Source: an uncultured Helicobacteraceae bacterium
GTDB taxonomy: Bacteria; Campylobacterota; Campylobacteria; Campylobacterales; Helicobacteraceae
Length of the DNA stretch: 52,844 nucleotides
Direction: 5' to 3'
Assembly: GCA_947176375.1 (NCBI GenBank)
Contig: CAMWQM010000012.1
Location: 1 to 52,844, forward strand
This document shows positions 8,801-17,102 of this stretch, one piece after another. The notes under the pieces are model-generated. The model was not told the DNA's origin. It worked only from the letters and a program-made list of their open reading frames with translations, and did no database searches. The number at the start of each line of letters is the position of its first letter. The first letter of the stretch is position 1. The translations under genes and the position numbers were made by a program.

Positions 8801-10037
8801 GTTGTGAATTTTGGTCATAATACTTTTCTCCCGCTTCCAAAAGTTCGGCTTCCGCCTTGCTTATCAGTTCCGGGGGCAAAGTGATGTCCAAAATCTTATA
8901 TTCGTTGCCGGGGGCAAATTGGAAAGCTGCCGATGTTTCGGATGGGAACACGTCGCCCCGGTCATCGGTGAACTTGCGCAAGGTGATTTTGTGCGTCGCA
9001 TGGTCATATTTTGCGATTTCAAATTCATATCCGGCAAGGTTGCCCGAATTGAAGTGAACCTTTGCGGCGACACCGTCAAGCAAATATATTGTGCCGTTGG
9101 CATCTTTTGCGTTCAGGTCAAACGAAATCGACGGGTCGATAAATTCAAATACGGAATCCCCGACCGACTGAACATGACCCGTGAATGTGGGCTTGATGTT
9201 GTCGAAGTGTTTGCGCCCCTCAAAGATGCCATATTTTGCAACCGCTTCGGGCTTCTCGATGTATGATTGCCCCTTTGTCTTGCCGGGCAAACAAAGGCGG
9301 TCGGCGCGATATTTCGATGTGATGTTTGACGCGCTGCCATAGACTTTAAGGCGGGTCACGATATTTGAGGATGAAACATTGTCGCGGCTTAACACATAAA
9401 GACCTTTGTTTTTGCCAAATTCAAGGGTGAACGGCAAAGTCCGGCTTGCCGAAAGGATGTTCAGAACATACACCCCGCCGACAACCTGAATGTCGAAGAA
9501 AAAGGATTCATCAAACTTGCCCATCAGGGATTGAAGCACCGAAAGGCAATTATCGGATTCACCAAAAGTCAAGGTGACATCGGTTGCAGTATCAGGACAC
9601 GACCCCAAACGCCATTTGCCGGGGAACACACGGTTTGCGTTGGCAATAAGCACCGTCAGGAAACGGCACAAATCACCCGTCAGGGAATCGCCCTGAACGT
9701 CTTGCAATTTGTTGTTGGTCGTGTCAATGGTTACATCATAAGTCGCCCGCAAAAGGTCGTATTGCACCCCCTCGAACTGCAATGAATATTGAAATTCGTG
9801 CATCCCGGTTTTCTTCGGCTTGGGCAAGCGGTTAAGGGTGTAATCACGCCCGAAAACGCTTATCTTGTCGCCGATGTCATAGCGTTGGGGGAATGGCGAT
9901 TCAACGGTGATGTCCACCGTGTCGTCGCCGTTCAACGTCCAATTCTGCCGGGCGGATGTAACGGCGGTTGCCGTGCGCCGCGATTGAAGCGGCACACGGT
10001 TTCCGTTGCGTTTTGTGATAATTAGATTTTCTCCCAT
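5889..10037 (-). CDS. Tail-associated lysin/baseplate hub-like protein with repeated carbohydrate-binding-like modules
   Basis: 1382 residues. The N-terminal ~400 residues have the make-up of a siphovirus Tal/baseplate hub (FPQRYDIGDKISVFGRDYTL, LTGDLCRFLTVLIANANRVFPGKW). The middle contains two related modules: STPYPPYSVGDLW near residue 856 and STPYPPYDIGDLW near residue 1017, each followed by a Cys and a DW motif. Each is preceded by a region with HLGDLYY or HSGDMWY. They look like duplicated carbohydrate-binding modules. The C-terminus is fibre-like (SGTIQVAGNN, SGTIGSGATSLQITANGLSYG). The gene start overlaps the end of the Dit-like gene by 16 nt. It should form the tail tip, initiating assembly and contacting the cell surface. 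Confidence 0.78.
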   Translation of the reverse strand: MGENLIITKRNGNRVPLQSRRTATAVTSARQNWTLNGDDTVDITVESPFPQRYDIGDKISVFGRDYTLNRLPKPKKTGMHEFQYSLQFEGVQYDLLRATYDVTIDTTNNKLQDVQGDSLTGDLCRFLTVLIANANRVFPGKWRLGSCPDTATDVTLTFGESDNCLSVLQSLMGKFDESFFFDIQVVGGVYVLNILSASRTLPFTLEFGKNKGLYVLSRDNVSSSNIVTRLKVYGSASNITSKYRADRLCLPGKTKGQSYIEKPEAVAKYGIFEGRKHFDNIKPTFTGHVQSVGDSVFEFIDPSISFDLNAKDANGTIYLLDGVAAKVHFNSGNLAGYEFEIAKYDHATHKITLRKFTDDRGDVFPSETSAAFQFAPGNEYKILDITLPPELISKAEAELLEAGEKYYDQNSQPKVQYSVSVTKAYIEKNFATDSGIVNVFVPGDYVPIKDPDIDVDKAIRIKAITRNVLDPYEYNLTISDTVTTNITNRVISDLIDIDKVLEINNLKDPARARANWRSSREVLDMVFDPEGDYYTDKIKPNSIDTLALSVGAKSMQFGLTNTVFEPNFQGDPRLFRWKGGVLTHYTINEESAVSWVLGDGQQTLSPDNQAFYIYARCNKSGQDGTIQITSTQHKVNEDSNYYWFWIGVVNSVDPDIKARSVALTYGFTMINGRFIKTGRIESADGETYFDLDNSEIGGRIVFNSNGEQKTLEELGNEALESKDFINNTLPGLLSEIQSQLDGVIEQWFYTVDPTPDSITPLATANEPAKDWIEADTTSGGTTEREKHLGDLYYNTETGKVWRYVKGKIRPRPGAALSTFDYYYWKELEDTELAQALSLAQDALDAANSKARIFTSTPYPPYSVGDLWVQGASGDIFRCKTARSSGSFTSSDWEKASKYTDDSALNNFINGNFANTIDNLVTQIDGKVETWFQESDPATAWTTTPLRERHSGDMWYKPTAKQLKYYGIVAFFDHPLTGERTPIYNWTIVQDEKAVAAYEAASKAQDTADGKRQVFVSTPYPPYDIGDLWVDGKELRRCVTAKATGQSYNVNDWVVAVYYDNTKTTIDGGIVTSGTIQVAGNNKSILAGMTGQGTAASSIRFWAGASFENRASAPYRVMQDGSVVMTKATVEGVIKAISGTIGSGATSLQITANGLSYGDVSNWALTTGTKMLISPESIRIQTQNTNQGNAAQHPFGRVSFGHYANINSSYQFGTLGHIYKYDVLTGYEQCMQPAFLIETYTQHGGGVALKTNGAIVAQGAIAEIGNYIETNSSAISIVNLTPFLGSVFIVKNAVANKLAQLPGVQTMRYLLGIRGGTPFTAKLRILSMRGNANIALQTPNDGTPLYNGRNAVSGTYTIGGDTTHEVTLIHDGRNSYWKIKNVT

Positions 10038-11227
10038 ACGACAATCGCGTTGGTTTCAAAATTGCTGATTTCGTCGATGCAACCCGTTATCACCGGGAAA
10101 TAATCGCCATTGGTTTCATAGTTATGGGAAATCACTTTGTCAGTTCCGAACACGTCATAATCAACCGTGCCATCGCCCCAATAGATGTTCACATATTTGC
10201 GGGTGGTCAGTTTGATTGTGCAAGTCTTTGTCGCTTCACCGACGCGGATGTGCTTCAATACTCGCTTGACGGGTTCGGGTTCAATCAATTTCAACTTGAA
10301 CGTGCCGACCATAAGATTGTCGTTCCATTCTTTGGTGATTTCAATTGCGTCCTTGCAATAGACTTCATAAACAAGGGGCTTGACGGGGTGAACGTCTATA
10401 ACAAGACGTTGTGTGCCTTTCTTGTCGAAAAGACGTTCAAAGGCGGCAATTTCGGTGATGAAGTCGATTTTTGAAGCTGCCTTTTTGAAGCACGACAATG
10501 TGATTTCGCGGGGTTCATAGAACTTGTGCATCAGGTCAACCGCTTCACCGTGGTAATCATCCCACGAAATTGAAGCCGGGTTTTTGAGTTTCGGACGGTT
10601 CAAGATGCCGTCGGACGCTGACACATAAACGCCGTATGTTTTGAAGTCTATGCCGTCAACAAGATATGCGATTTCTTTGTTGTTGGCGACTTCATCCATC
10701 AGGTCGGTTTGCGACAATGCGACATTGAACACCTTGACATCATCAAGAAGCCCAAAACCGTAGTCGCCGGAATAGGTGTCTTGATTCAGGGAAATGCCAA
10801 TGGGTGTTCCGGCTTTCGTTACTGACTTGATAAGGGTTGAGTTCACATAGAAGTCGTAAACCGTGCCGTGCTTGACAAGGGCGACGGAATACCACGACCC
10901 CGGCGTTGCTTCAAACGAAAATTCGATGAAGTTTTTCAGCCCGGCAAAGTTGATAAGCCATATCAGCTTCGACGGCGACCCCGTGAATTTTATTCCGGGT
11001 TGAACCCACGCAAGAATCGTGAAATCCACACCCAAGTTCGGCAAGATGTTCTTTGACACCTCGCAAGTGTCGTTTCCGGCAAAGGAAATGGCATTACCAT
11101 TCTTTCCGGCGACAAAGTGCGCCCCGTTCACCGTACCATCGGCACGGTTTGGCGAATAATCGTAAGCGGTCAACGCTCCGTCGCTTTCGTCAAAGGGCAT
11201 TTGAAAGATACTGTTTTCGGTGTTCAT
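10022..11227 (-). CDS. Distal tail-like protein with N-terminal LamG/concanavalin A-like domain
   Basis: 401 residues. Residues 1-185 form a LamG-like jelly roll: FQMPFDESDGALTAYDYSPNRADG, FTILAWVQPG, GSWYSVALVKHG, GLLDDVKVFNVALSQTDL. Residues about 190-330 resemble a Dit N-terminal barrel (DGIDFKTYGVYVSASDG, ITLSCFKKAASKIDFITEIAAFERLF, LVYEVYCKDA). The last 70 residues contain VNIYWGDGTVDY, a PKD-like motif. It lies between the tape-measure block and the Tal gene, where Dit belongs. A glycan-binding LamG domain on the tail hub may help adsorption. The domain reading is from motif memory. Confidence 0.75.
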   Translation of the reverse strand: MNTENSIFQMPFDESDGALTAYDYSPNRADGTVNGAHFVAGKNGNAISFAGNDTCEVSKNILPNLGVDFTILAWVQPGIKFTGSPSKLIWLINFAGLKNFIEFSFEATPGSWYSVALVKHGTVYDFYVNSTLIKSVTKAGTPIGISLNQDTYSGDYGFGLLDDVKVFNVALSQTDLMDEVANNKEIAYLVDGIDFKTYGVYVSASDGILNRPKLKNPASISWDDYHGEAVDLMHKFYEPREITLSCFKKAASKIDFITEIAAFERLFDKKGTQRLVIDVHPVKPLVYEVYCKDAIEITKEWNDNLMVGTFKLKLIEPEPVKRVLKHIRVGEATKTCTIKLTTRKYVNIYWGDGTVDYDVFGTDKVISHNYETNGDYFPVITGCIDEISNFETNAIVVWEKI

Positions 11228-11230
11228 TCC

Positions 11231-11755
11231 TTAATAAGTTTTTTGATTTTTAACCCGGATTTTCACTTGTGCTTCGGCTTCCTCAACAACGATATTGACG
11301 CGCCCGCCGTCGCCATATTTGTTCACACACACTTTTGCCCGGTCGTGCGCGTGGATGTTGACAACTGAATTATCGAACACGTCAATCATCACAAAGGCAT
11401 TGTCGGCGGCAACCACGTTCAATTCGGCGTGATGTTTGGCGAATATTTCGGTAACATTGAAATTGTCGGTCTTGACAACTCCGAAAGTCGCCCCAAGACA
11501 CACGCATTTGGGGCTATTTTCGATGCTGATTTCAGAATCGACAAACACACCCATCCGGGGCGCGATGTCCGCGAAATGGGCTTTTATGAAATTGTTGGTC
11601 GGATAATCATTGCGCAAGCAAAAGTCAATGCCGCGCAAATACATATCGACCATTGCTTCACGGTCGTTCAACGACCGCAAGGCGGCAAGCCATTCTTTGC
11701 AAATTCCTTTCTTCTTTGCTTCTTTGGCAAGGGTTCTTGATAGTCCTTTTTCCAT
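11231..11755 (-). CDS. Tail-region protein with beta-helix-like C-terminus
   Basis: 174 residues. The N-terminal 85 residues are helical and basic (LSRTLAKEAKKKGICKEWLAALRSL). The C-terminal half is a run of short strands with regular V/I/N spacing (VVAADNAFVMIDVFDNSVVNIHAHDRAKVCVN), like a small right-handed beta-helix. It is soluble. It sits between the tape measure and Dit genes and is transcribed with them. Proteins of this layout recur beside tail genes in Bacteroidales prophages. No role is known to me; a tail accessory or tip component is likely from position. Confidence 0.62.
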   Translation of the reverse strand: MEKGLSRTLAKEAKKKGICKEWLAALRSLNDREAMVDMYLRGIDFCLRNDYPTNNFIKAHFADIAPRMGVFVDSEISIENSPKCVCLGATFGVVKTDNFNVTEIFAKHHAELNVVAADNAFVMIDVFDNSVVNIHAHDRAKVCVNKYGDGGRVNIVVEEAEAQVKIRVKNQKTY

Positions 11756-11776
11756 TTCTTTTTCAGGTGTTTTATT

Positions 11777-14700
11777 TTATGCCAACCCTTGCGACCTCAA
11801 AGAATCGCCGCCGTTGGATTCAAGAATTGTAATGATTCGGTCAATCTTGGCAAGATGCTTGTTGAAAGACGTATTTGTGGCAATGGCATTGAGGACAAGA
11901 AGTTGTTGGCGCAAGATGTCTTTGATTTCAAGTTGATTGATGCGCACGGCATTCATTTGTCCGGCGACCAATGACGCGGTTTCCTCGGAAACGCCCTTGA
12001 CCGCCCCGGTTAAAGACGTGTCGGCATCTTCTTCGTCGGTAAGGTCTTTGAATAAATCCGAATAGATGCCCAACGCCTGATTGAAGTTGTTGGCGGCGGC
12101 TTGCACCTTTGCTTTGAATGCTGCAATCTCCGAATCGGTCAGTCCATCGAAAACGAAATCATCGCCGTTCCAATAGCCCATCGAATTTGTCAGGTTGTCA
12201 AGTGCGCCTTGAAGTTGTTGTTCAAGGAACTTTTTTTTCAACTGATTCACGATGGCATTTTTCAACACCTCGTTCACCGTTTCTTCAAAGGCTTTCGCGG
12301 CGGATTCGCCCTTTTCAAATGCACCAACAAGGTTTTCGGCAAGCTGCGCGGAAAAGTCCTTTGCGTTGGTCTGCGCAATGTCGTTGGCGATTTCGTCAAG
12401 CATATCTTGAATTGAACGGTCAAGTTCGGCAATCTGCTCTTGATATTCGCGGATTTTGCCGTTGTCGGTTTTCTTCTTGCTCCGTTCATCGTTAATCATT
12501 CCGTAAAGATGCGCTTGTTGTTGTTGCATATTACGGATTGCGGCTTGCTGATTCTTGTAAACTTCACCGCCCAACGCCTTGTTGATGTTCCATTCAAGTT
12601 GCTTGTAAGCGTTTGAAAGGATGTCGATTTGTTCTTTGTGCTTCTTAATTGATTTTTCCGCTTTGCGGTCGCGGGAATTGAACAAGTCGAATGCCGATGA
12701 TAAAAGGGTGATTGAACCCTGAATCACGGCAAGGGGATTGCCGGACGCGATGCCCTCGGCGGCTTGCGATGCGCCCGAAAGGATGCCGCCGATGTCGCCA
12801 AGAATCGCGGACGTTTCTTCATCCATAGCAACGCCCATCTTTTCCATGCCTGACACAACCGAATCGAATGTGCCGGAAACAAGGCTTAATGTTGAACCGA
12901 CATTTGAAAACACGTCTTTCAACGCATCTTTCATCATGTCGCCCGCCGACTTGCCGGATTCGACCTTGCGAATAAGTGCGTCGATAACTTGCATCGAATT
13001 TCCGACATCAACGCCCATGTCGATTTTGCCTTGCAATTGGGCTTTCTTGCTTTTCAGGTAGTCAAGATATGTGCCGCCTTGTGCAAGAAGCCCGGCAAAA
13101 GCATCTTGCGACCCTTGCACAAGGTCTTTGTTACCCGACTGAATCCACTTTGCATAAAGTTTGTATTCATCTTCTTTGGCTTTGAGTTCCGCCAAGAACG
13201 GGTCATTGTCATTCGACAATAACTTATTATCGGAAATTTGACGGCGCAATTCTTCAAAGGCATTGCCCAACGCCTTGAACGGATTGCGCTTGTTGATTTC
13301 TTCACGCGCCTTTTCAAGCTGCTCATTGATGGCGGCAAGGTCGGCGGGGTTGAAGTCGCCCGAAAACTGAATCTTTTGTTCCTCGATGTCTTTAATAAGA
13401 CGCTCGATTGTGGATGTGGTCAAGCCCTCTAAATTGCCGAATAACATTTGCCAATCGGCTGATTGGGTCAATATCTCATTCGACAACTTGGAAAGTTCTT
13501 CTTGTTCGGCATGGGCAATCCGGGCAAGCATTTCTTGGTCGCCATGTTCACGGGCAAGGCGGCGTTCTTCATCGTACTTTTTAGCGATGGCGGCGCGTTT
13601 CTGCTCATAACCCGTGTATTGTTCAACCAACTTGTCATAATCGGTATCACCCGTTCCGTCGGTGTCCTTTTCATATTGACGGCGGCGGTTGGCAATGGCG
13701 GCATCTACACTTGCCCGGTCTGCGTCCGTTGTGGCGGCGGCACGGGCGCGGTTAAGCAATTCCATGTCCTTGTTGAATTGTTCTTCAATCGCGCGGCGTT
13801 TGTCGGTGTAAGACGCAAATTCATCAAGCAATGCTTCGGTCTGCTCCTTTGCTTGTTTCCGGGCATCCTTTTCGGCATCATCCAAGATGTCGGATTTGCC
13901 GTTGTCAATTTCCGTGCCGTCTTTGGCAAGTTCTTGTCGGCGACGTTCAATGATATTAAGCATTTCAATCACCGATTTGGCATTGGTCAGTTGCTCGGAC
14001 AATTCTTGATTGAATTGTTCAAGGACGGTTCGTTTCGTTTCTTCGGCGATTTGGTCGTTCAGGGTGCGCAACTGCTTGTTCTGCTCCTTTGTCCGGGCGG
14101 CAACATCGACCGCCAAGATTTGGTCGCGTTGCTTCTTCAAATAGTCAATGTAGGTCGCGCCTTGTTCAAGAAGTCCGGCAAACTCCTGATTGGCGGATGC
14201 AACAAGCACGGAATCGCCCGAATTTACCCACTTCAAAAAGCGTTGATATTCGGCTTTGCGCTTCTGCAACTTTTCCAAGAACGGGTCGGTCTTTGCACCA
14301 CCCCCGCCGCCGTTGCGGTTGTTAGTTGTTCCCGTGATTGCATCGGCTTTTTTTTGCAAAGCGTCGATTTCGCCCATCACTTTTTTGTAAGTGTCGGCAT
14401 CAAGGGATTTCAACAGTTCTTCACGCTTTGCGGCGATTTGTTGGTTCAGGTCGCCAAGTGACCCGGCAACAACTTCGTTGGTGTCAATCATTGCGTCAGC
14501 AAGAATTTGTGTGCCAGATGCTTCGGCTTGACGTGCCTTTTCAAAGTAATCGCGCATTTCAGCTTCCAAACCGATTGCTTCATTGGTCAACTCGGTTCGC
14601 TTTTCGCGCAACATCTTTGCGCCCGCGCCGCCATAAGAAAATATTTCTTCAAGCCAATTCAATGACACATTTTCGGCATCTTCACGCTTCTGCAAGGCTT

Positions 14701-16228
14701 CTTTCAACTTTGCCATGCCCATTTCGATATATGCAAGGGCTTTCGCCTTTTCGATTTGGGCTTGAATGAATGCTTCCTTGTTGTTGACAAGGGCATTTTC
14801 GGCGGCGGTCACACCATCAATCGAAATGCCCAATTCGTCAAAGGCTTGCTTGTTCTTGCGAATAAATGCTTCCTTTGCTTCGATGTTGTCGCCCAACGCA
14901 TCCCAAGCGGCGGAAAGTTCTTCAATCTTGCCGATGGGCTTGTAACAATTTTCGACAAGGGCTTTTGAAAATTCTTCTTGCGCTTTCTTCGCTTCGGCGG
15001 CTTTGCTTGAAAAGTGAGAATACAAGCCGATAAGGGCGGATATTCCGGCAAGAATCCACCCGAACACGGGAATTGACTTAATCGCCGCGCCGACCATACG
15101 GAAAGCCCCGGCAAGACCAATGTTTGCCGCCGTTCCCGCCGTTGCGGATGCAGCTTGCGCCCCGGTCGCGGCGGTGTTTGCGCCCTGAACTGCCGTGTTT
15201 GCGGTGGTTGCGGCGGTTGCCTGACCACGGGCGGCGGCATTTGCGCGGTTGGCGGCGGCACTTGCTTCGTCTGCGGCGGCATTTACCCCGGTTGCCGTGG
15301 CGTTTTCGGCTTGTGCGGCGGTGTTTGACTGAATCGCGGCGGTTTCGGCGACTTGGGCATTGCGTCCGACTTCAAGAAGCCCGTTCCACCACTCTTTGAG
15401 GCGACCGACCGTGCCAAGCATGAAAGCGGAATCCTTGTTCAATGCTTGCGACACTTGCATCAAACCATTTGTCACCGCCATAATCGACTGCGTTTTCAGC
15501 ATGATTTGTTGCAGATTTTCGGATTCTTCACCGAAAAGACCAGCCATGCCCGCAACGGCGGAAAAACCGCCCGTCAAGCCCGTAAGACCCGACATGACAC
15601 CCGCGAATCCGGCATCATCGTTGGCAAGGATGTTGGCTTGCGCTTGCGCGTCGCCCCACGCATCAGTCAGGGCGGCGACTTCTGCCCGCACTTCCCGGTA
15701 ACGTGCTGTGTTTCGCTGTCCGGCGGCTTCCATTTCGACCATTTCCATCTTCAATTCGCGCAACCGTTGACGCAAAGATGTTTGCGATTTGGCGTTTTCT
15801 TCCACCGCCTTTTGTTCGGCAAGCATAGCATCGCGGGCATCGTCAAGTTCGCTTGACTGATTCCGCAATTCGTTCAAAAGCTGCTTGCGTGTTGCAATTT
15901 CGCCTTGAATCGCCTTTTGCTTGTCTTTTAAGGCTTTATATTCTGCTGACCACCCGTTTTTCTCCCATTCTTGCGATGAAAGTTGTTTAAGGGCTTCAAA
16001 TTCATCTTCAAGTTTCCAAATTGCCGTTTCTTGCTTTTCGCATTCTTCACCGATTTGCCCAAGCATCGTGCCGATTTCGGCGACCGTCTTATCAACGGTA
16101 TCACCGACACCAACCATGCCGTCGGACAAACCTTGAACCCGGCGCAAGGTTTCTTGTATAGCTGCTTCAAGTTGGGCATTGTCCATGTCGGACGTAAAGG
16201 ACAAGCCGCCACCATCAATATCTGCCAT
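11777..16228 (-). CDS. Tape measure protein
   Basis: 1483 residues, the longest gene in the window. It is almost wholly helical, with coiled coils (residues ~45-190 and ~620-1000), an Ala/Thr-rich low-complexity stretch at ~310-380, and a hydrophobic segment VFGWILAGISALIGLYSHF at about 390-410. Two related segments near residues 670-720 and 1000-1060 (DPFLEKLQKRKAEYQRFLKW / DPFLAELKAKEDEYKLYAKW, then AFAGLL or EFAGLL with QGxTYxDYLK) show internal duplication. At about 0.15 nm per residue a tail of roughly 220 nm is expected, consistent with a siphovirus. The chaperone genes precede it and the Dit/Tal genes follow. It sets tail length and fills the tail lumen. Confidence 0.93.
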   Translation of the reverse strand: MADIDGGGLSFTSDMDNAQLEAAIQETLRRVQGLSDGMVGVGDTVDKTVAEIGTMLGQIGEECEKQETAIWKLEDEFEALKQLSSQEWEKNGWSAEYKALKDKQKAIQGEIATRKQLLNELRNQSSELDDARDAMLAEQKAVEENAKSQTSLRQRLRELKMEMVEMEAAGQRNTARYREVRAEVAALTDAWGDAQAQANILANDDAGFAGVMSGLTGLTGGFSAVAGMAGLFGEESENLQQIMLKTQSIMAVTNGLMQVSQALNKDSAFMLGTVGRLKEWWNGLLEVGRNAQVAETAAIQSNTAAQAENATATGVNAAADEASAAANRANAAARGQATAATTANTAVQGANTAATGAQAASATAGTAANIGLAGAFRMVGAAIKSIPVFGWILAGISALIGLYSHFSSKAAEAKKAQEEFSKALVENCYKPIGKIEELSAAWDALGDNIEAKEAFIRKNKQAFDELGISIDGVTAAENALVNNKEAFIQAQIEKAKALAYIEMGMAKLKEALQKREDAENVSLNWLEEIFSYGGAGAKMLREKRTELTNEAIGLEAEMRDYFEKARQAEASGTQILADAMIDTNEVVAGSLGDLNQQIAAKREELLKSLDADTYKKVMGEIDALQKKADAITGTTNNRNGGGGGAKTDPFLEKLQKRKAEYQRFLKWVNSGDSVLVASANQEFAGLLEQGATYIDYLKKQRDQILAVDVAARTKEQNKQLRTLNDQIAEETKRTVLEQFNQELSEQLTNAKSVIEMLNIIERRRQELAKDGTEIDNGKSDILDDAEKDARKQAKEQTEALLDEFASYTDKRRAIEEQFNKDMELLNRARAAATTDADRASVDAAIANRRRQYEKDTDGTGDTDYDKLVEQYTGYEQKRAAIAKKYDEERRLAREHGDQEMLARIAHAEQEELSKLSNEILTQSADWQMLFGNLEGLTTSTIERLIKDIEEQKIQFSGDFNPADLAAINEQLEKAREEINKRNPFKALGNAFEELRRQISDNKLLSNDNDPFLAELKAKEDEYKLYAKWIQSGNKDLVQGSQDAFAGLLAQGGTYLDYLKSKKAQLQGKIDMGVDVGNSMQVIDALIRKVESGKSAGDMMKDALKDVFSNVGSTLSLVSGTFDSVVSGMEKMGVAMDEETSAILGDIGGILSGASQAAEGIASGNPLAVIQGSITLLSSAFDLFNSRDRKAEKSIKKHKEQIDILSNAYKQLEWNINKALGGEVYKNQQAAIRNMQQQQAHLYGMINDERSKKKTDNGKIREYQEQIAELDRSIQDMLDEIANDIAQTNAKDFSAQLAENLVGAFEKGESAAKAFEETVNEVLKNAIVNQLKKKFLEQQLQGALDNLTNSMGYWNGDDFVFDGLTDSEIAAFKAKVQAAANNFNQALGIYSDLFKDLTDEEDADTSLTGAVKGVSEETASLVAGQMNAVRINQLEIKDILRQQLLVLNAIATNTSFNKHLAKIDRIITILESNGGDSLRSQGLA

Positions 16229-16230
16229 GT

Positions 16231-16451
16231 TTACATCATTGAGTTTACATAACTTAAAACTTGTTGTTGGTTGCTTTCCGAAAGGGCGATTTCCTGAACA
16301 TCCGGGTTTGAATCGGTGTCATAACTCGGTGCATCAACCATCATTCTTTCGACAAGACCCCACGCAACGCCGTTCATCAAATAGTCATAAGTCCACCCGA
16401 AATGCGCACACAACGCACCCCGGCGACCGTGCGGGCTGTTTAGACCTTTTT
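16231..16451 (-). CDS. T part of the tail assembly chaperone, made by -1 frameshift (GT fusion)
   Basis: About 70 residues in the -1 frame relative to the 191-residue gene ahead. They begin within the last codons of that gene (QKGLNSPHGRRGALC...) and end in LSYVNSMM directly before the tape-measure start (3 nt). The ORF has no good start of its own: its longer N-terminal extension only overlaps the upstream gene out of frame. A slippery run and a downstream hairpin lie at the junction. It corresponds to lambda gpT: the GT fusion of about 260 residues would bind the tape measure and recruit tail tube subunits. Inferred from arrangement; high similarity is not claimed. Confidence 0.72.
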
Positions 16452-16452
16452 G
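16414..16452 (-). promoter_or_regulatory. Programmed -1 frameshift site (slippery run plus hairpin)
   Basis: On the minus strand the zero frame reads aac-aaa-aag-gtc-taa. The run CAAAAAG (16446-16452) allows a -1 slip just before the stop codon. Twelve nt downstream is a hairpin, CGCAC/GTGCG with a 10-nt loop (16414-16433). A slip there joins the 191-residue frame to the following ORF. The heptamer is not a perfect X-XXY-YYZ, so efficiency is uncertain. Confidence 0.6.
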
Positions 16453-17015
16453 TTTTCCTCTATCCGAATCGGCGTTGTCGTGCGGTCGATTGTTGACATC
16501 AATCGAATAGAGTTCATAAAATCCCCCATATTGGACATTGAATTGACCAACACGGCGAATTGGTGCAATCGCGACGGCTTGATTTGTCGGGCGAATAGTT
16601 CGGTCAGCTTGTTCAACTTCTCGGTGTCCTCGACCCAATGTGGGAATCCGCCCTTGATACTGCATTTCAGGCGGTCAACGCCAAGAACGGCGATTGCGAC
16701 AATGCGGGCGCAACGAATTGAATGTTCATGCGCCATTGTGCGGGCTTTGACCATCGCATCATCGGATTTCAACGCCGTTTCATCAATGGTTAATTCTATC
16801 CATTCGGCTGAAAGGCGGTCAAGGGTTGAAAGGGTCGCTTCTTCGATGGTGAACTTGCGCGTCACCTCAACAAGCCGACGTTTGCGGATAAGCCCGAAAA
16901 ATCGCTTTTCGGTCACAACTTCGGTGTCCTTGACCTCAAACGACACACCCTTGCGGATAAGGGCATTCAATTCGGCTTTTTCTTTTTCAAGGGGTGTTTT
17001 GTTTGCTTCTTCCAT
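16440..17015 (-). CDS. Tail assembly chaperone G-like protein
   Basis: 191 residues, mostly helical and soluble, with many charged residues (MEEANKTPLEKEKAELNALIRKG). It lies between the major tail protein and the tape measure, where all lambda-like siphophages encode chaperones. Its 3' end carries the frameshift signal described separately. The middle (WIELTIDETALKSDDAMVKARTMAHEHSIRCARIVAIAVLG) is helix-rich. A terminator-like hairpin separates it from the major tail gene, which would keep its expression lower than that of the tail tube protein. The assignment rests on position, length and the -1 frame extension. Confidence 0.7.
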   Translation of the reverse strand: MEEANKTPLEKEKAELNALIRKGVSFEVKDTEVVTEKRFFGLIRKRRLVEVTRKFTIEEATLSTLDRLSAEWIELTIDETALKSDDAMVKARTMAHEHSIRCARIVAIAVLGVDRLKCSIKGGFPHWVEDTEKLNKLTELFARQIKPSRLHQFAVLVNSMSNMGDFMNSIRLMSTIDRTTTPIRIEENKKV

Positions 17016-17033
17016 TTGCTTTGTGAGAATTAA

Positions 17034-17075
17034 GGAAAAACGCCCCCAAAGGGTGCTTGAAACTCTCCGGGGGCG
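17034..17075 (-). terminator. Terminator/attenuator after the major tail protein gene
   Basis: Minus strand: CGCCCCC and GGGGGCG form a perfect 7-bp stem (17041-17047, 17069-17075) around a 21-nt loop, followed by TTTTT. It would partly stop transcription so that the major tail protein is made in excess over the chaperone and tape measure. Confidence 0.75.
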
Positions 17076-17102
17076 TTGTCGATGGTTCTTGCGCTCCCCC
17101 GC

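Noticed and set aside
14347..14354. An 8-nt T tract in the tape measure gene as another frameshift tract
   Set aside because: The gene is open and in frame through it; it only codes for lysines.
13463..14461. A 332-codon plus-strand ORF opposite the tape measure gene
   Set aside because: Cysteine- and phenylalanine-rich product without motifs; it is the mirror of the long coiled-coil gene on the minus strand, a common effect of its codon usage.
15120..15330. Short-period gcggcg/gttgcg repeats as a CRISPR-like or regulatory array
   Set aside because: They are codons of an Ala/Thr-rich low-complexity stretch of the tape measure protein, without regular repeat-spacer units.
16231..16665. The whole 144-codon ORF upstream of the tape measure as an independent gene
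   Set aside because: Its first half overlaps the chaperone gene out of frame and looks non-coding; only the part after the slippery site is credited as the T extension.
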